From: Caldisericia bacterium
GTDB lineage: Bacteria > Caldisericota > Caldisericia > JAAYUI01
Assembly (NCBI GenBank): GCA_017992475.1
Contig: JAGOOO010000004.1
Span: forward strand, 1 to 64,000
Reading direction: 5' to 3'
Length of the DNA stretch: 64,000 bases
Part shown: positions 26,205 to 34,825 of the stretch, one piece after another
Numbering within the stretch: position 1 is the stretch's first letter
How the letters are laid out: the number at the start of each line of letters is the position of its first letter
Notes under the pieces: model-generated
What the model saw: only the letters and a program-made list of their open reading frames with translations
Databases searched by the model: none
Told to the model about the DNA's origin: nothing
Translations under genes and position numbers: made by a program

Positions 26205-26645
26205 ATGGAAGATATTACCGATGCAGCTGATAGCGAACTTATAAATGAAGCTATCAGAAATATCCCCCTCGATAGACACGACGAATACAAAATTAAATAT
26301 CTCCAACAAAAACAAAACCATTGGATAACTTTGTTAATGTGTATATTTATGGGTCCAATAGGGGCCCATAAATTCTATCTTCAAGATCCATGGGCAGGTT
26401 ATGGTTATATGGGTCTTTTTGCGGCAAGAATGGTCTTATTCTATTATATCAACATGACCAGATTCGAGTATTACATACATCCAAAACCAACACTCGAAAT
26501 TATAATGAATATCATTACTTATACCCTTTGTTTATTAATTTTGTATGACCTCTTAACATTTAAAAAACAAACAAAGGAAATCAACAAGCAAATCGCCAGA
26601 AAAATCGTTGAAGAAATGAATTTCAGCCAAAACGGTAAAAAATAA
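26205..26645 (+). CDS. TM2 domain membrane protein, copy 2
   Basis: 146 residues, same architecture as the preceding TM2 gene: an acidic cytosolic N-terminus, the TM2 turn FMGPIGAHKFYLQDPWAGYGY, a further hydrophobic segment (IIMNIITYTLCLLILYDLL) and the tail LTFKKQTKEINKQIARKI. The sequences have diverged outside the motif and tail, so the duplication is not recent. A GGGAG site lies 11 bases before the ATG. Role unknown. Confidence 0.86.
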   Translation: MEDITDAADSELINEAIRNIPLDRHDEYKIKYLQQKQNHWITLLMCIFMGPIGAHKFYLQDPWAGYGYMGLFAARMVLFYYINMTRFEYYIHPKPTLEIIMNIITYTLCLLILYDLLTFKKQTKEINKQIARKIVEEMNFSQNGKK

Positions 26646-26714
26646 GGATATTGTATAAAAATTATTGCAAGTACAATCTGTAGGTGATAAGAACATAGAA
26701 TGCGGAGGATTGAT

Positions 26715-29681
26715 ATGGGTGCAGGAAAAAGTTTTATTACCAAAATAATTTTGATCATTTTCACTTTTCAATTGTGTGGAATTCAAACCATCAGCCAAAT
26801 CTCGGCAAGTGATCTCGGAGCAATAAAAGATTGGGAGACAAATAAGGATGAATACACAAGACTTATTCCTACTGCTGTGTCTGAAGATGGCCTTGTCTAT
26901 GGGGTTAACGATGATGCTTTGAGCAAAACTGAATATGCAATGATGTGCATTGGGAATGGGAAAGTCAAATGGATCAGCAATGAAAAATTGGATTCATTCG
27001 GAGGCAATTGGCAATCAATCATTATAAAAAATTATATTGTAACTATGAGTGTAATTAATATTTACGTTTCCTCCGATGTGACATTTATCTGCCACACATT
27101 GGATGGCAAAAAAATGTGGCAAAAAGACTTTAAACCACAAAAAACAATCCCATCATTTGAAAAAATGGGGGATAAATTACTCTTGTATTTTGATGAAAAA
27201 ATTATCTTTATTAATGTAGAATCTGGCGATGAAATTAAAACAATCGATTTCAACTCTATTTCAATAAGCCAGGCTCAATACAAAACAAACCAAACTCTCG
27301 AATATGAGCCTGAATATAATATTATCAAATTATTGGGCAACAAACTTATCATCGGAAGGAAAAACTATCTTCGTTGTTTTGATATTGACGAAAATGGCAG
27401 CTTGAAAGAAGCTTGGTCAAGAATTTTCCATCTAGAGGGCTACTTTGCATACTTAAATCTGTACTTGTGGAAGCAATCGATTGAATCATGGATTTTATCA
27501 GTAGAAGATGATAAATCACTAGATTGTGTCTCGATTAAGGATGGACTCAAAAAATGGGCTATCGAGGTTGGATCTTTGGAGTATGCCCGAATTGATTACA
27601 ATAACAATTATATTATATACAACCTTCATAGCTCTCTAACCGTTTTCTCATTTAAGGATCAAACGAAATTGTGGGAAACAAAGAGATTCGATGGGCGCTT
27701 TTCTGGTTTTGATGACAAATTTTTATATACCTCCCAAAAAGGTTTGTCTATTTATGGCATAGAAAATGGCGAAAAATTAGCCTCAGTGATCGAGCAAGAT
27801 GCAGATATGGTGTTAATTATAAATAACGGTATTTACATGGCGAAAAAACATTCTTTTGCAAAATACTCTCTTTGCAATCCATGTAAATGCAAGATCGAAA
27901 CATTTTGGGAAAAAACCAAAAACGACACAATCAATCTTGAGGTGTGCCCCCTTGAAGAAAAACAGGCAAATTTCATTCTAAAAAATGATAATCCATCGGC
28001 AATTGTTGAGTGTTCATTAAAATCCTCCTCCGATCATATCATATTGAGCGAAACAGCAGTAACGCTGAATCCTGAAAATGAAAAAACAATAATGGTCAGA
28101 TATTGTGCAAAAAAAGACGAACCGGACATATCCACAGAGGAAATAACAGTGACCACAAATTGTAATCAAGAAATCAAACTGGTCATCCAAACAACAAGAA
28201 AAATCGACTGCAAAGAAAAATTAAAGAAAATATGGGAAACGGAGGGTTTTAATTTTTATTTGTTTGGGAGCAATCTCGTGAATATCAAATCTGACCTTAA
28301 AGCTCTAGATAAAACCATTGGGTCTGTGAACTTCAAAACTGGCAAACAAGCGTGGTCCTTGAAACTAAGCCAAATAGCCCCAGAAAACATGCCAATAGAG
28401 GATGTAATAATGCATGGAGTCAATCTGGTTCTCCGCTTGAAAGCCGAAGGCAAGGATGATTTATGGGTATCTATTGATACAAAAAATGGCAAACTCAAAT
28501 GGAAAAGGAACGGCGGGGAGCCATGGGCAGAAGATGAATATCTGTCCAATGAAAATCGCGTTGTAACCTATTTCAGTCTGGATACAGGAAAAACATTGTG
28601 TTCTTCAATAAAAATCCCCGATTATGCTTATGTAACTCCTGTATTTATAAAGAATGACAAATACTTTTTAAAATTTGATTGCAGTGAAGACGAATTGAAA
28701 GAAACAGTTTGTTACGACGCCAAGGGGAAGATTCTCTGGAAAACAAAAAGATTTTATCTCGACTATCTAGGACAAGGGAAATGCAAAAATTTATATTTAA
28801 CCGATATAAACATCAGCGATGATTTTCAAAAAGAAGAAGCGAAACAGCATAAGCTTGTAAGAATTGATCCAGCCACAGGAAAAGTTTTGTGGTCATTCGA
28901 AATTATCGGCATACCTGAGGCAATAAGCGAAAGCGACACCATGCTGTATTTTTTTGATACATATGGTATTTATTGCCTAAACAACAAGGATGGATCGATT
29001 ATCTGGCAAGAGAAATCCCATAAAATAATATTGAGTGCAGATATTCTAAATGGTTTCATAGTATACCGGAATAGCAATGGTGACGATAAAGCCGGCGGAA
29101 TTGATCTTTATGTTTTAGATCCGAAAAATGGGAAAGCTCTCTTTAAAAAAGAATTCAATTGGTACGTGAGATGGAGTACTGAAAACAATAATCTTTTTAT
29201 CAATGATCTGCAATATGATGACCAAGGTCAATTCGTCGATGTGTTTTGCATTGACATGAAAAAATGGGAACTTATCTGGAAAGCAACAGGCAGAGGCGAA
29301 GCAAGAGTAATCGGGCAGAAAACAATTTTTATAAGTGAAAACGATCTTTCATGGTTTTTTGATGGCAACCCCCTTGGCAATGCTGAACTTGAGGAATGCA
29401 CATCTGGAGAAGATAGATTTGAAAATGATGTTCCAAAATGGTTTGGCAACAACATTTTTGTAAAAAATGGCAGTTACCTACAATCAATAGATGCATCAAC
29501 TGGCAAAACAAAATGGAAATTGCGCAAAACAGGCTGGCCCAATATGCAAAAAATTATAGAAACAAGGAAAAGAGGGGCTTTTAACATTCTCATTGGGGAG
29601 CTCAAAACACCATGTGTCATTGATGGAATTATCTTCAATTCTGAGGGTAAAAATCTGGTCTGTTACAAAGAGACAGATTGA
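26715..29681 (+). CDS. Large secreted protein with two beta-propeller regions
   Basis: 988 residues from ATG 26715, which is 6 bases after GGAGG; the ATG at 26700 lies upstream of that site and is unlikely. A signal peptide (ITKIILIIFTFQLCGIQTISQISAS) is followed by blade-like PQQ repeats (about 25-385: GKKMWQKDF, QTKLWETKRF), a middle section (about 390-500) that resembles an Ig-like domain (SSSDHIILSETAVTLNPENE), and a second set of blades (about 505-980: GKQAWSLKLS, GKLKWKRNG, GKVLWSFEI, GSIIWQEKS, GKTKWKLRK). It differs from the propeller proteins at 6570 and 19111 in being far richer in Lys/Asn/Ile and in lacking the stalk domain. Probably a surface scaffold; no catalytic motif seen. Confidence 0.8.
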   Translation: MGAGKSFITKIILIIFTFQLCGIQTISQISASDLGAIKDWETNKDEYTRLIPTAVSEDGLVYGVNDDALSKTEYAMMCIGNGKVKWISNEKLDSFGGNWQSIIIKNYIVTMSVINIYVSSDVTFICHTLDGKKMWQKDFKPQKTIPSFEKMGDKLLLYFDEKIIFINVESGDEIKTIDFNSISISQAQYKTNQTLEYEPEYNIIKLLGNKLIIGRKNYLRCFDIDENGSLKEAWSRIFHLEGYFAYLNLYLWKQSIESWILSVEDDKSLDCVSIKDGLKKWAIEVGSLEYARIDYNNNYIIYNLHSSLTVFSFKDQTKLWETKRFDGRFSGFDDKFLYTSQKGLSIYGIENGEKLASVIEQDADMVLIINNGIYMAKKHSFAKYSLCNPCKCKIETFWEKTKNDTINLEVCPLEEKQANFILKNDNPSAIVECSLKSSSDHIILSETAVTLNPENEKTIMVRYCAKKDEPDISTEEITVTTNCNQEIKLVIQTTRKIDCKEKLKKIWETEGFNFYLFGSNLVNIKSDLKALDKTIGSVNFKTGKQAWSLKLSQIAPENMPIEDVIMHGVNLVLRLKAEGKDDLWVSIDTKNGKLKWKRNGGEPWAEDEYLSNENRVVTYFSLDTGKTLCSSIKIPDYAYVTPVFIKNDKYFLKFDCSEDELKETVCYDAKGKILWKTKRFYLDYLGQGKCKNLYLTDINISDDFQKEEAKQHKLVRIDPATGKVLWSFEIIGIPEAISESDTMLYFFDTYGIYCLNNKDGSIIWQEKSHKIILSADILNGFIVYRNSNGDDKAGGIDLYVLDPKNGKALFKKEFNWYVRWSTENNNLFINDLQYDDQGQFVDVFCIDMKKWELIWKATGRGEARVIGQKTIFISENDLSWFFDGNPLGNAELEECTSGEDRFENDVPKWFGNNIFVKNGSYLQSIDASTGKTKWKLRKTGWPNMQKIIETRKRGAFNILIGELKTPCVIDGIIFNSEGKNLVCYKETD

Positions 29682-29774
29682 TCCACTGATTAAAAAGCTA
29701 TTATTTAGCATTAGAAGGTTTTGTTATATATGACTGTGAGGATATTTTTGATATTGCAATAGCAAGGTTTTGCT

Positions 29775-29780
29775 TATAAT
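29775..29780 (+). promoter_or_regulatory. -10 box before the four-paralogue cluster
   Basis: TATAAT at 29775-29780; the start site would be near 29787 with a leader of about 32 bases that contains the AGGAGGG ribosome-binding site. The -35 region is not clear (TTGCAA lies at a 15-base spacing). Confidence 0.5.
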
Positions 29781-29818
29781 AAACATGTCTAAAAAAACTG
29801 GGAACTACAGGAGGGATG

Positions 29819-30934
29819 ATGAGGAAAATCGTAAATATTCTGGTTGCTATTGTAATTTCAATGTTTTTTGTGCTCAATCCAATGGGTGCCGGCAAAATTG
29901 CCAGTTTGAGTGAAAAATATTTCGATACTCGCGACAGGTATTTTGATATTGTGGCATACGGATATGATGGGCCACAAAAAATCGAGTACAAGGAGCCATC
30001 ACCACTTTTCAGGTATTATGAAGGAGCCATCACTTTTTTTGAATTCGAGATAAAAGATCAAGATGGGACAAATATTGTAGCCCCAAAATTCGATGAAAAT
30101 GGCAACCCTATCAAAATCAAACAAAATGATCCCAAGATTATTGAGAAAATCCTACTCTGTTTGTCTCCCATGATAAATGCAAAGATTGGCAACAATAGCA
30201 AAAACTTTAAGGAAGTGGCACTTGGGATTTACCTGGGCGACAGGGGCTGGGAATATCTTGCATATTCGCTGGATTTTCCAGAGCATCATCACTTCAACAG
30301 AGCAAGCTCCATGAGCGATAAAATATATCCCTACGGCACTTTTTCAATCGTAGACAATGATTTCAATTTTGAGGTTTATGAGTACTACGGGGTAATGCAC
30401 CAAAGAACAAGAGCTGAGGCGTTTAATCCCGATTTGTGCAACATTCATGAATATCCTGGTCTGGATGAAATGGCTGAAATATCTTATAGCAGATATGATT
30501 TTGGCCAAGGCTATCTTCAAACAGGATATGGGCCTGGCAAATATTGTCTCGCTGGGCAACAACGCGAATGGGCTGAAAACGCGTTAACATCAAGAAGGGA
30601 GATGGGCGGTGAAATCCTGATCGATATTCGCTTTCTCTCGGAAGTGCTTTTTTCTCCAATGATTTATAATGACAGCAAATCCTGCACCATAAAAAGATTG
30701 TGCCAGCTGAAAAGTTCCGAAATCGAGCTTGTTGAATTGAAATTCACTGCAGATAGAAAAAAAGTGCTGGTAAATGGTGTCGAGAAGGATTTATCAGAGG
30801 CCCCTACAATAATAAACGATAGGCTATATGTTCCCGTTGCTGATGCATGCAAATTCCTTAAGGCCAATTGTCATATTCGTGGTACTGACGGGGCAGTCCT
30901 TATCGCCAGATTTTTTGCCCCAATGCGTGACTGA
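29819..30934 (+). CDS. Secreted protein of a four-member tandem family, copy 1
   Basis: 371 residues from the second ATG of the ATGATG pair, the one better spaced from AGGAGGG. Signal peptide, then a domain with FDIVAYGYDGPQKIEYKEPSP (matching copies 2 and 4), a conserved core DKIYPYGTFSIVDNDFNFEV followed by YEYYGVMHQRTR, and a C-terminal half-size stalk-like domain (VELKFTADRKKVLVNGVEKD, then RLYVPVADACKFLKANC) related to copper-amine-oxidase N-terminal domains. All copies but the third end in ARFFAPM plus two to three residues. Function unknown; extracellular or envelope location is likely. Confidence 0.75.
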   Translation: MRKIVNILVAIVISMFFVLNPMGAGKIASLSEKYFDTRDRYFDIVAYGYDGPQKIEYKEPSPLFRYYEGAITFFEFEIKDQDGTNIVAPKFDENGNPIKIKQNDPKIIEKILLCLSPMINAKIGNNSKNFKEVALGIYLGDRGWEYLAYSLDFPEHHHFNRASSMSDKIYPYGTFSIVDNDFNFEVYEYYGVMHQRTRAEAFNPDLCNIHEYPGLDEMAEISYSRYDFGQGYLQTGYGPGKYCLAGQQREWAENALTSRREMGGEILIDIRFLSEVLFSPMIYNDSKSCTIKRLCQLKSSEIELVELKFTADRKKVLVNGVEKDLSEAPTIINDRLYVPVADACKFLKANCHIRGTDGAVLIARFFAPMRD

Positions 30935-31042
30935 GGACCATAATGTAATACAGATAAGTGTTTCAACAAAAATTTCTTCGAACCGTTTTGCCTCTTGGTC
31001 CGTTTCTTGTATTGGAAACCAATTGAGTCGATGGAGGGCAAA

Positions 31043-32149
31043 ATGAATGTAATTCTCAATCTAAGGAAGTTTGTTCTGGTTCTAGTTGTCTTTGCAATAA
31101 TTGTCACCCCATATTCCAGCCCCAGTTTTGGCATTCAGAAAATGATCTGGCCACAGGACCCTTTTACGATAATCGCATATGAGTATAGGTCATTTTCTGG
31201 TGGTTCATTCTGGTCTTTCAAAAAACCCACGCCAATGCTTTCGTATGAAAAAGGCAAACTCACATTTTATGAATTTGAAATTGTAGAAGACGAGACTGGG
31301 AAACACTATTCACCCGTTCTGGATGAATATGGATCACCGGTCAAGGTTGATCCGGCAGACAAGGACATTGTGAAAAAAGCTGAAAAGATAATTACCAGTA
31401 GGCGGCTTTTTGGCAAGCTTGATGGCCCACAGGGCCGGATTGCTTTGGGAATGTTCTTCCAAGAGGATGACAACTATTATAAATGGAAATACTGCATTTT
31501 TGGAAAGGACATCAATAGAAGTCAATATATCTCGGGAACAGACAAGATATATCCAGTCGGTTCAATAAGCTACCTTGATGGGGATTACAACTTTGAGGTG
31601 CAGGCATATCATGGGTATGCATACCAGGTAGAACGAAGGGAAGCACTCAATCCTGAATACTATGACCGTTACGAAATTCCAGGCCTTGTGGATTTTGGTG
31701 AGGCATCATATATAAATCGTCAAAGTGGTGCCGGATATCTCTGGCTCAGTGCAAAAGATCCAAAAGTAGTAATTAATACTGTTGAGCATTCCTACACTAA
31801 TTTTGCACTTGTGTTGTCTGAAAACCAAATACCGTTCGTTGCTTTAAGCTTTCTTTCCGATGTGCTCTTTGCGCCAATGACGGGTGATGGTGAAACATAT
31901 ACAATCCAAAGGCTATGTAATATCAAAACCACGGAGGTTGAGCTGGTAAAGCTGACATTGACCAAGGACAGTAAAAAAGCACTTATTGATGGCAAAGAGG
32001 TTGAGTTATCCGAACCTCCATTCATGACAGACACTGGGCTTTTTGTCCCACTTCTTGATGTTTGCAAGCTCCTCAAGGCCAACTGCCACTACAGAAAAAC
32101 TGACTATTCGGCCATTGTCGCCAGATTTTTCGCTCCAATGAATGAATGA
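31043..32149 (+). CDS. Secreted protein of a four-member tandem family, copy 2
   Basis: 368 residues from ATG 31043, preceded by GGAGGG. Signal peptide VILNLRKFVLVLVVFAIIV, then FTIIAYEYRSFSGG, the family core DKIYPVGSISYLDGDYNFEV, AYQVERREALNPEYYDRYE, and the C-terminal stalk-like segment LTKDSKKALIDGKEVELSEP / GLFVPLLDVCKLLKANCHY, ending IVARFFAPMNE. It starts 108 bases after copy 1. Differences from copy 1 are spread evenly, which fits an old duplication. Function unknown. Confidence 0.75.
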   Translation: MNVILNLRKFVLVLVVFAIIVTPYSSPSFGIQKMIWPQDPFTIIAYEYRSFSGGSFWSFKKPTPMLSYEKGKLTFYEFEIVEDETGKHYSPVLDEYGSPVKVDPADKDIVKKAEKIITSRRLFGKLDGPQGRIALGMFFQEDDNYYKWKYCIFGKDINRSQYISGTDKIYPVGSISYLDGDYNFEVQAYHGYAYQVERREALNPEYYDRYEIPGLVDFGEASYINRQSGAGYLWLSAKDPKVVINTVEHSYTNFALVLSENQIPFVALSFLSDVLFAPMTGDGETYTIQRLCNIKTTEVELVKLTLTKDSKKALIDGKEVELSEPPFMTDTGLFVPLLDVCKLLKANCHYRKTDYSAIVARFFAPMNE

Positions 32150-32213
32150 CAACAAGCAGATGAAAAACAAGGAAATGAGTCTTTTTTAAATACACGAAAA
32201 GAGAGGATGAACC

Positions 32214-33344
32214 ATGAAGAAAACAATAATATTTTTGCTTGCATCAATAATCCTGGTGTCCCCATTGGGGCATGCAAAGTCCCTGAACAAAGAGGCTGCC
32301 CCTTCGCAGTTCCCGGACTTCAAAATAGTAGTAGACAAAGACTACTCATTTGAAGATCTGGATAAAAAATATACCATAATGGAGCACACAAAAGAGGAAG
32401 GCCTGGTCTTCTACAGGTTGGAGAAAAAGCAAACTGCAAAATCATTTGCCTACTTGCCAGTTCTGGACAAAAACAACAACCCTGTCAAGCTGAGTCCAAA
32501 AGACCCTGATTATTGTTATGAAGTTGCTAAAGCTCTCAATGTTTCAATTGCAGCAGTTCAGCTGGAGACTGAGTCTGACATACTAGCGGTATCTATTGTT
32601 TTTTACAATTATGGTGATTATGAATTTTACACAGCATTGACACAAAGTTCATTTTCTAAACATGGTACCGGTTCATCGGGGTTTGTCAGCTTTGAAAATA
32701 TGCACAAGTACAAAATGTTGTCAAAAGGTAGCGCCTACATAATAGACACCAACCTCAACATCGAGTATCTGAGACTGGAAGACAAAGAATACAAGATAAC
32801 CCATGAAACACTCAACCCGGATCTTGAAGAGAACAACATTATCTATGCCATAGATAATGTTGTTACTCACACTTATTCCAGTTATGACAATGTAGGAGGA
32901 TACATCCATCTCCAACTGGACAACCCGATATATACCATAGCTGGCAAACCCATCAAATATTACCCGCCACCCACACTTAAAGACGGTCAGTTGATGGTTG
33001 GGCTGGAAATTGTCAATAAAATGGGTGCATTTTACGAGAGAATAAAAGATACAAATGGATACAGGATTGTCAAGGCTGATAAAGCAATCCATGGGCCAAT
33101 AACGGTAACCGACATCACCATTACAATCGGTGAGAAAAAGGCCATTGTTGATGGCCAGGAGTATGAACTCAGTGCCATACCGTACTATTATACTGTAAAA
33201 CCTTACAATGATAATCCAATGATACCCCTGCGTGATTTTTGCTATCTCCTTAACAATGAGCTTCACTGGAGACCAATTGACAATTCTGCCCTTATTGATA
33301 GATTCCAACCGATAGATCCGAGGGAGCCATTGCCAAAGAAATGA
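32214..33344 (+). CDS. Secreted protein of a four-member tandem family, copy 3 (most diverged)
   Basis: 376 residues. Signal peptide (TIIFLLASIILVSPLGHA), then the family plan with much weaker conservation: KMLSKGSAYIIDTNLNIEYLR stands where the others have the DKIYPYG core, and the stalk-like C-terminus is ITIGEKKAIVDGQEYELSA / MIPLRDFCYLLNNELHWR. The usual ARFFAPM ending is replaced by LIDRFQPIDPREPLPKK. GAGAGGATG precedes the start. It may bind a different ligand from its neighbours, or be less constrained. Confidence 0.7.
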   Translation: MKKTIIFLLASIILVSPLGHAKSLNKEAAPSQFPDFKIVVDKDYSFEDLDKKYTIMEHTKEEGLVFYRLEKKQTAKSFAYLPVLDKNNNPVKLSPKDPDYCYEVAKALNVSIAAVQLETESDILAVSIVFYNYGDYEFYTALTQSSFSKHGTGSSGFVSFENMHKYKMLSKGSAYIIDTNLNIEYLRLEDKEYKITHETLNPDLEENNIIYAIDNVVTHTYSSYDNVGGYIHLQLDNPIYTIAGKPIKYYPPPTLKDGQLMVGLEIVNKMGAFYERIKDTNGYRIVKADKAIHGPITVTDITITIGEKKAIVDGQEYELSAIPYYYTVKPYNDNPMIPLRDFCYLLNNELHWRPIDNSALIDRFQPIDPREPLPKK

Positions 33345-33356
33345 TGATATAAAATC

Positions 33357-33566
33357 ATGCTTGCCAGCTCCACCACCACAGCTGGCCTCTTCTCTGGTGA
33401 CATAACTTTTTCTACTTCTGGAACTGGTAAAACTTACGATAGGTCGGATACTGGATATGCATCAATGTATCGAGATAATCTTCACTTGATAGCTTTTGAT
33501 AATAACAATGATGGTATTGTAGATTACTATGAGTGGGATCTATCAGGGCTTCAAAATTGGCCATAA
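33357..33566 (+). pseudogene. Short open frame, possible gene remnant
   Basis: 69 codons between copies 3 and 4 of the tandem family, with no ribosome-binding site. It reads like the end of a secreted protein: Ser/Thr/Gly-rich (MLASSTTTAGLFSGDITFST), then a calcium-loop-like phrase FDNNNDGIVDYYEWDLSGL. It does not resemble the flanking family. It ends inside the stretch leading to copy 4's ribosome-binding site. I read it as the leftover 3' end of a deleted gene, though a small functional protein cannot be excluded. Confidence 0.35.
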
Positions 33567-33582
33567 ATATAAGGAGGAAAAT

Positions 33583-34686
33583 ATGAAAAGTAAATATATT
33601 GTACCAATAATTCTTGCATTCACATTACTATTTGGCAATGTAGCCAGCTACAGCAGACAAAATGATAATGAAACAATGTTTTCAACTAATGGCAGGTCAT
33701 TTGAGATAGTTGCATACAAATATATGGGTGGAAATAAACCCTATGAGTATGGCAAACCGTCCCCATTGCTGGTTTGTGAAGACGGGGAGCTGACATTTTA
33801 CGAATTTGAATGCAAAGATATTGAAGGGTGCCGCCAGGTTGTCCCAAAACTGGACAAAGACGGTTATCCGATAAAAATTCAAAAAAATGATAAAGATATA
33901 CTTGAGAAATTGTTTGTTACACTAAATCCAAGAATAGTTGCCAAAATTGAAAATACAAAACTGAGAATCAATGCCATTGCCCTTGGTATATTTGTTGGAA
34001 CACAATGGAATTTCAACATATACACCAAGGATTTGGTGGAAGAATTTAAGTTAAGGATGGATGCTTCAGGTACAGATAAGATCTATCCTTATGGTTCAAT
34101 ATCGATAATGGATGATAATTACAATTTTGAGGTTTATGAATACTATGGTGTTATGCATCAAAGAACAAGGGTTGAGTCACTTAACCCTGATTGTTGCGAA
34201 TACCTTTCTGATTATCCTGGATTATACAAGCTAGGTGAGGCATTATATAGTACAGGTGGTTTTGGTCAAGGATACCTATGGGGTAAGGTTGATTCTAATC
34301 AGTTTAAAATTGCCGGAAGAGATTATGAATGGATTATGCCAGCATTTGTTTGGGGTGAAGGAGGTTTGTTTGTAAATCTTTTATTCCTTACAGATGTTTT
34401 GTTTGCACCATATACTTCTGATGGGAAGACATACACCATAAAACGATTGTTTCGTAAACAATCTCGCAATGAAACCATCCTTATCGAGCTACAACTAACA
34501 AAAAACAGCAAAAAAGCTTATCTAAATGGCCAGGAAGTGGAACTTTCGCTTGAGCCGTTTGATACGAAAGACGCTTTTTATGTTCCACTCCTGGATGTCT
34601 GCAGGCTTCTCAGGGCAAACTGCCACACCAGTAGGTATGATGGGTCAATCCTCATCGCCAGATTCTTCGCCCCAATGAACGACTAG
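33583..34686 (+). CDS. Secreted protein of a four-member tandem family, copy 4
   Basis: 367 residues from ATG 33583, seven bases after AAGGAGG; the frame is open 18 codons further but that part lies ahead of the ribosome-binding site. Signal peptide YIVPIILAFTLLFGNVASYS, then FEIVAYKYMGGNKPYEYGKPSP, the core DKIYPYGSISIMDDNYNFEV with YEYYGVMHQRTR identical to copy 1, and the C-terminal stalk-like LTKNSKKAYLNGQEVELS / FYVPLLDVCRLLRANCH, ending ILIARFFAPMND. It is closest to copy 1, so copies 1 and 4 bracket two more diverged members. Function unknown. Confidence 0.75.
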   Translation: MKSKYIVPIILAFTLLFGNVASYSRQNDNETMFSTNGRSFEIVAYKYMGGNKPYEYGKPSPLLVCEDGELTFYEFECKDIEGCRQVVPKLDKDGYPIKIQKNDKDILEKLFVTLNPRIVAKIENTKLRINAIALGIFVGTQWNFNIYTKDLVEEFKLRMDASGTDKIYPYGSISIMDDNYNFEVYEYYGVMHQRTRVESLNPDCCEYLSDYPGLYKLGEALYSTGGFGQGYLWGKVDSNQFKIAGRDYEWIMPAFVWGEGGLFVNLLFLTDVLFAPYTSDGKTYTIKRLFRKQSRNETILIELQLTKNSKKAYLNGQEVELSLEPFDTKDAFYVPLLDVCRLLRANCHTSRYDGSILIARFFAPMND

Positions 34687-34761
34687 AGTCCCTCAGCTCC
34701 ACAAAAAATTAATCCATAAAAAAATATAGACAATTTTTTGCTCTTTGTTAGCAACAAATTC

Positions 34762-34790
34762 TTGACTTGGCTGGTCCTTGCTGGCAAAAT
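34762..34790 (+). promoter_or_regulatory. Promoter of valS operon
   Basis: TTGACT (34762-34767) and CAAAAT (34785-34790), spacer 17 bases. The leader is about 30 bases, too short for a T-box. It ends in AGGAGG five bases before the ATG at 34826. Confidence 0.6.
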
Positions 34791-34825
34791 CCATTGGTCA
34801 TGACGCACACTAACAGGAGGTCCCC

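Noticed and set aside
29785-29920. Leaderless small ORF starting at the ATG after TATAAT 29775-29780
   Set aside because: The spacing from the -10 box to this ATG is only 4 bases, and the frame runs inside the well supported secreted protein gene, which has its own RBS.
32721-33308. 195-codon leftward open frame inside paralogue 3
   Set aside because: It is antisense to a gene with clear family similarity, has atypical composition and no RBS.
34687-34825. T-box riboswitch ahead of valS
   Set aside because: The promoter leaves a leader of only about 30 bases, with no specifier loop, T-box core or terminator.
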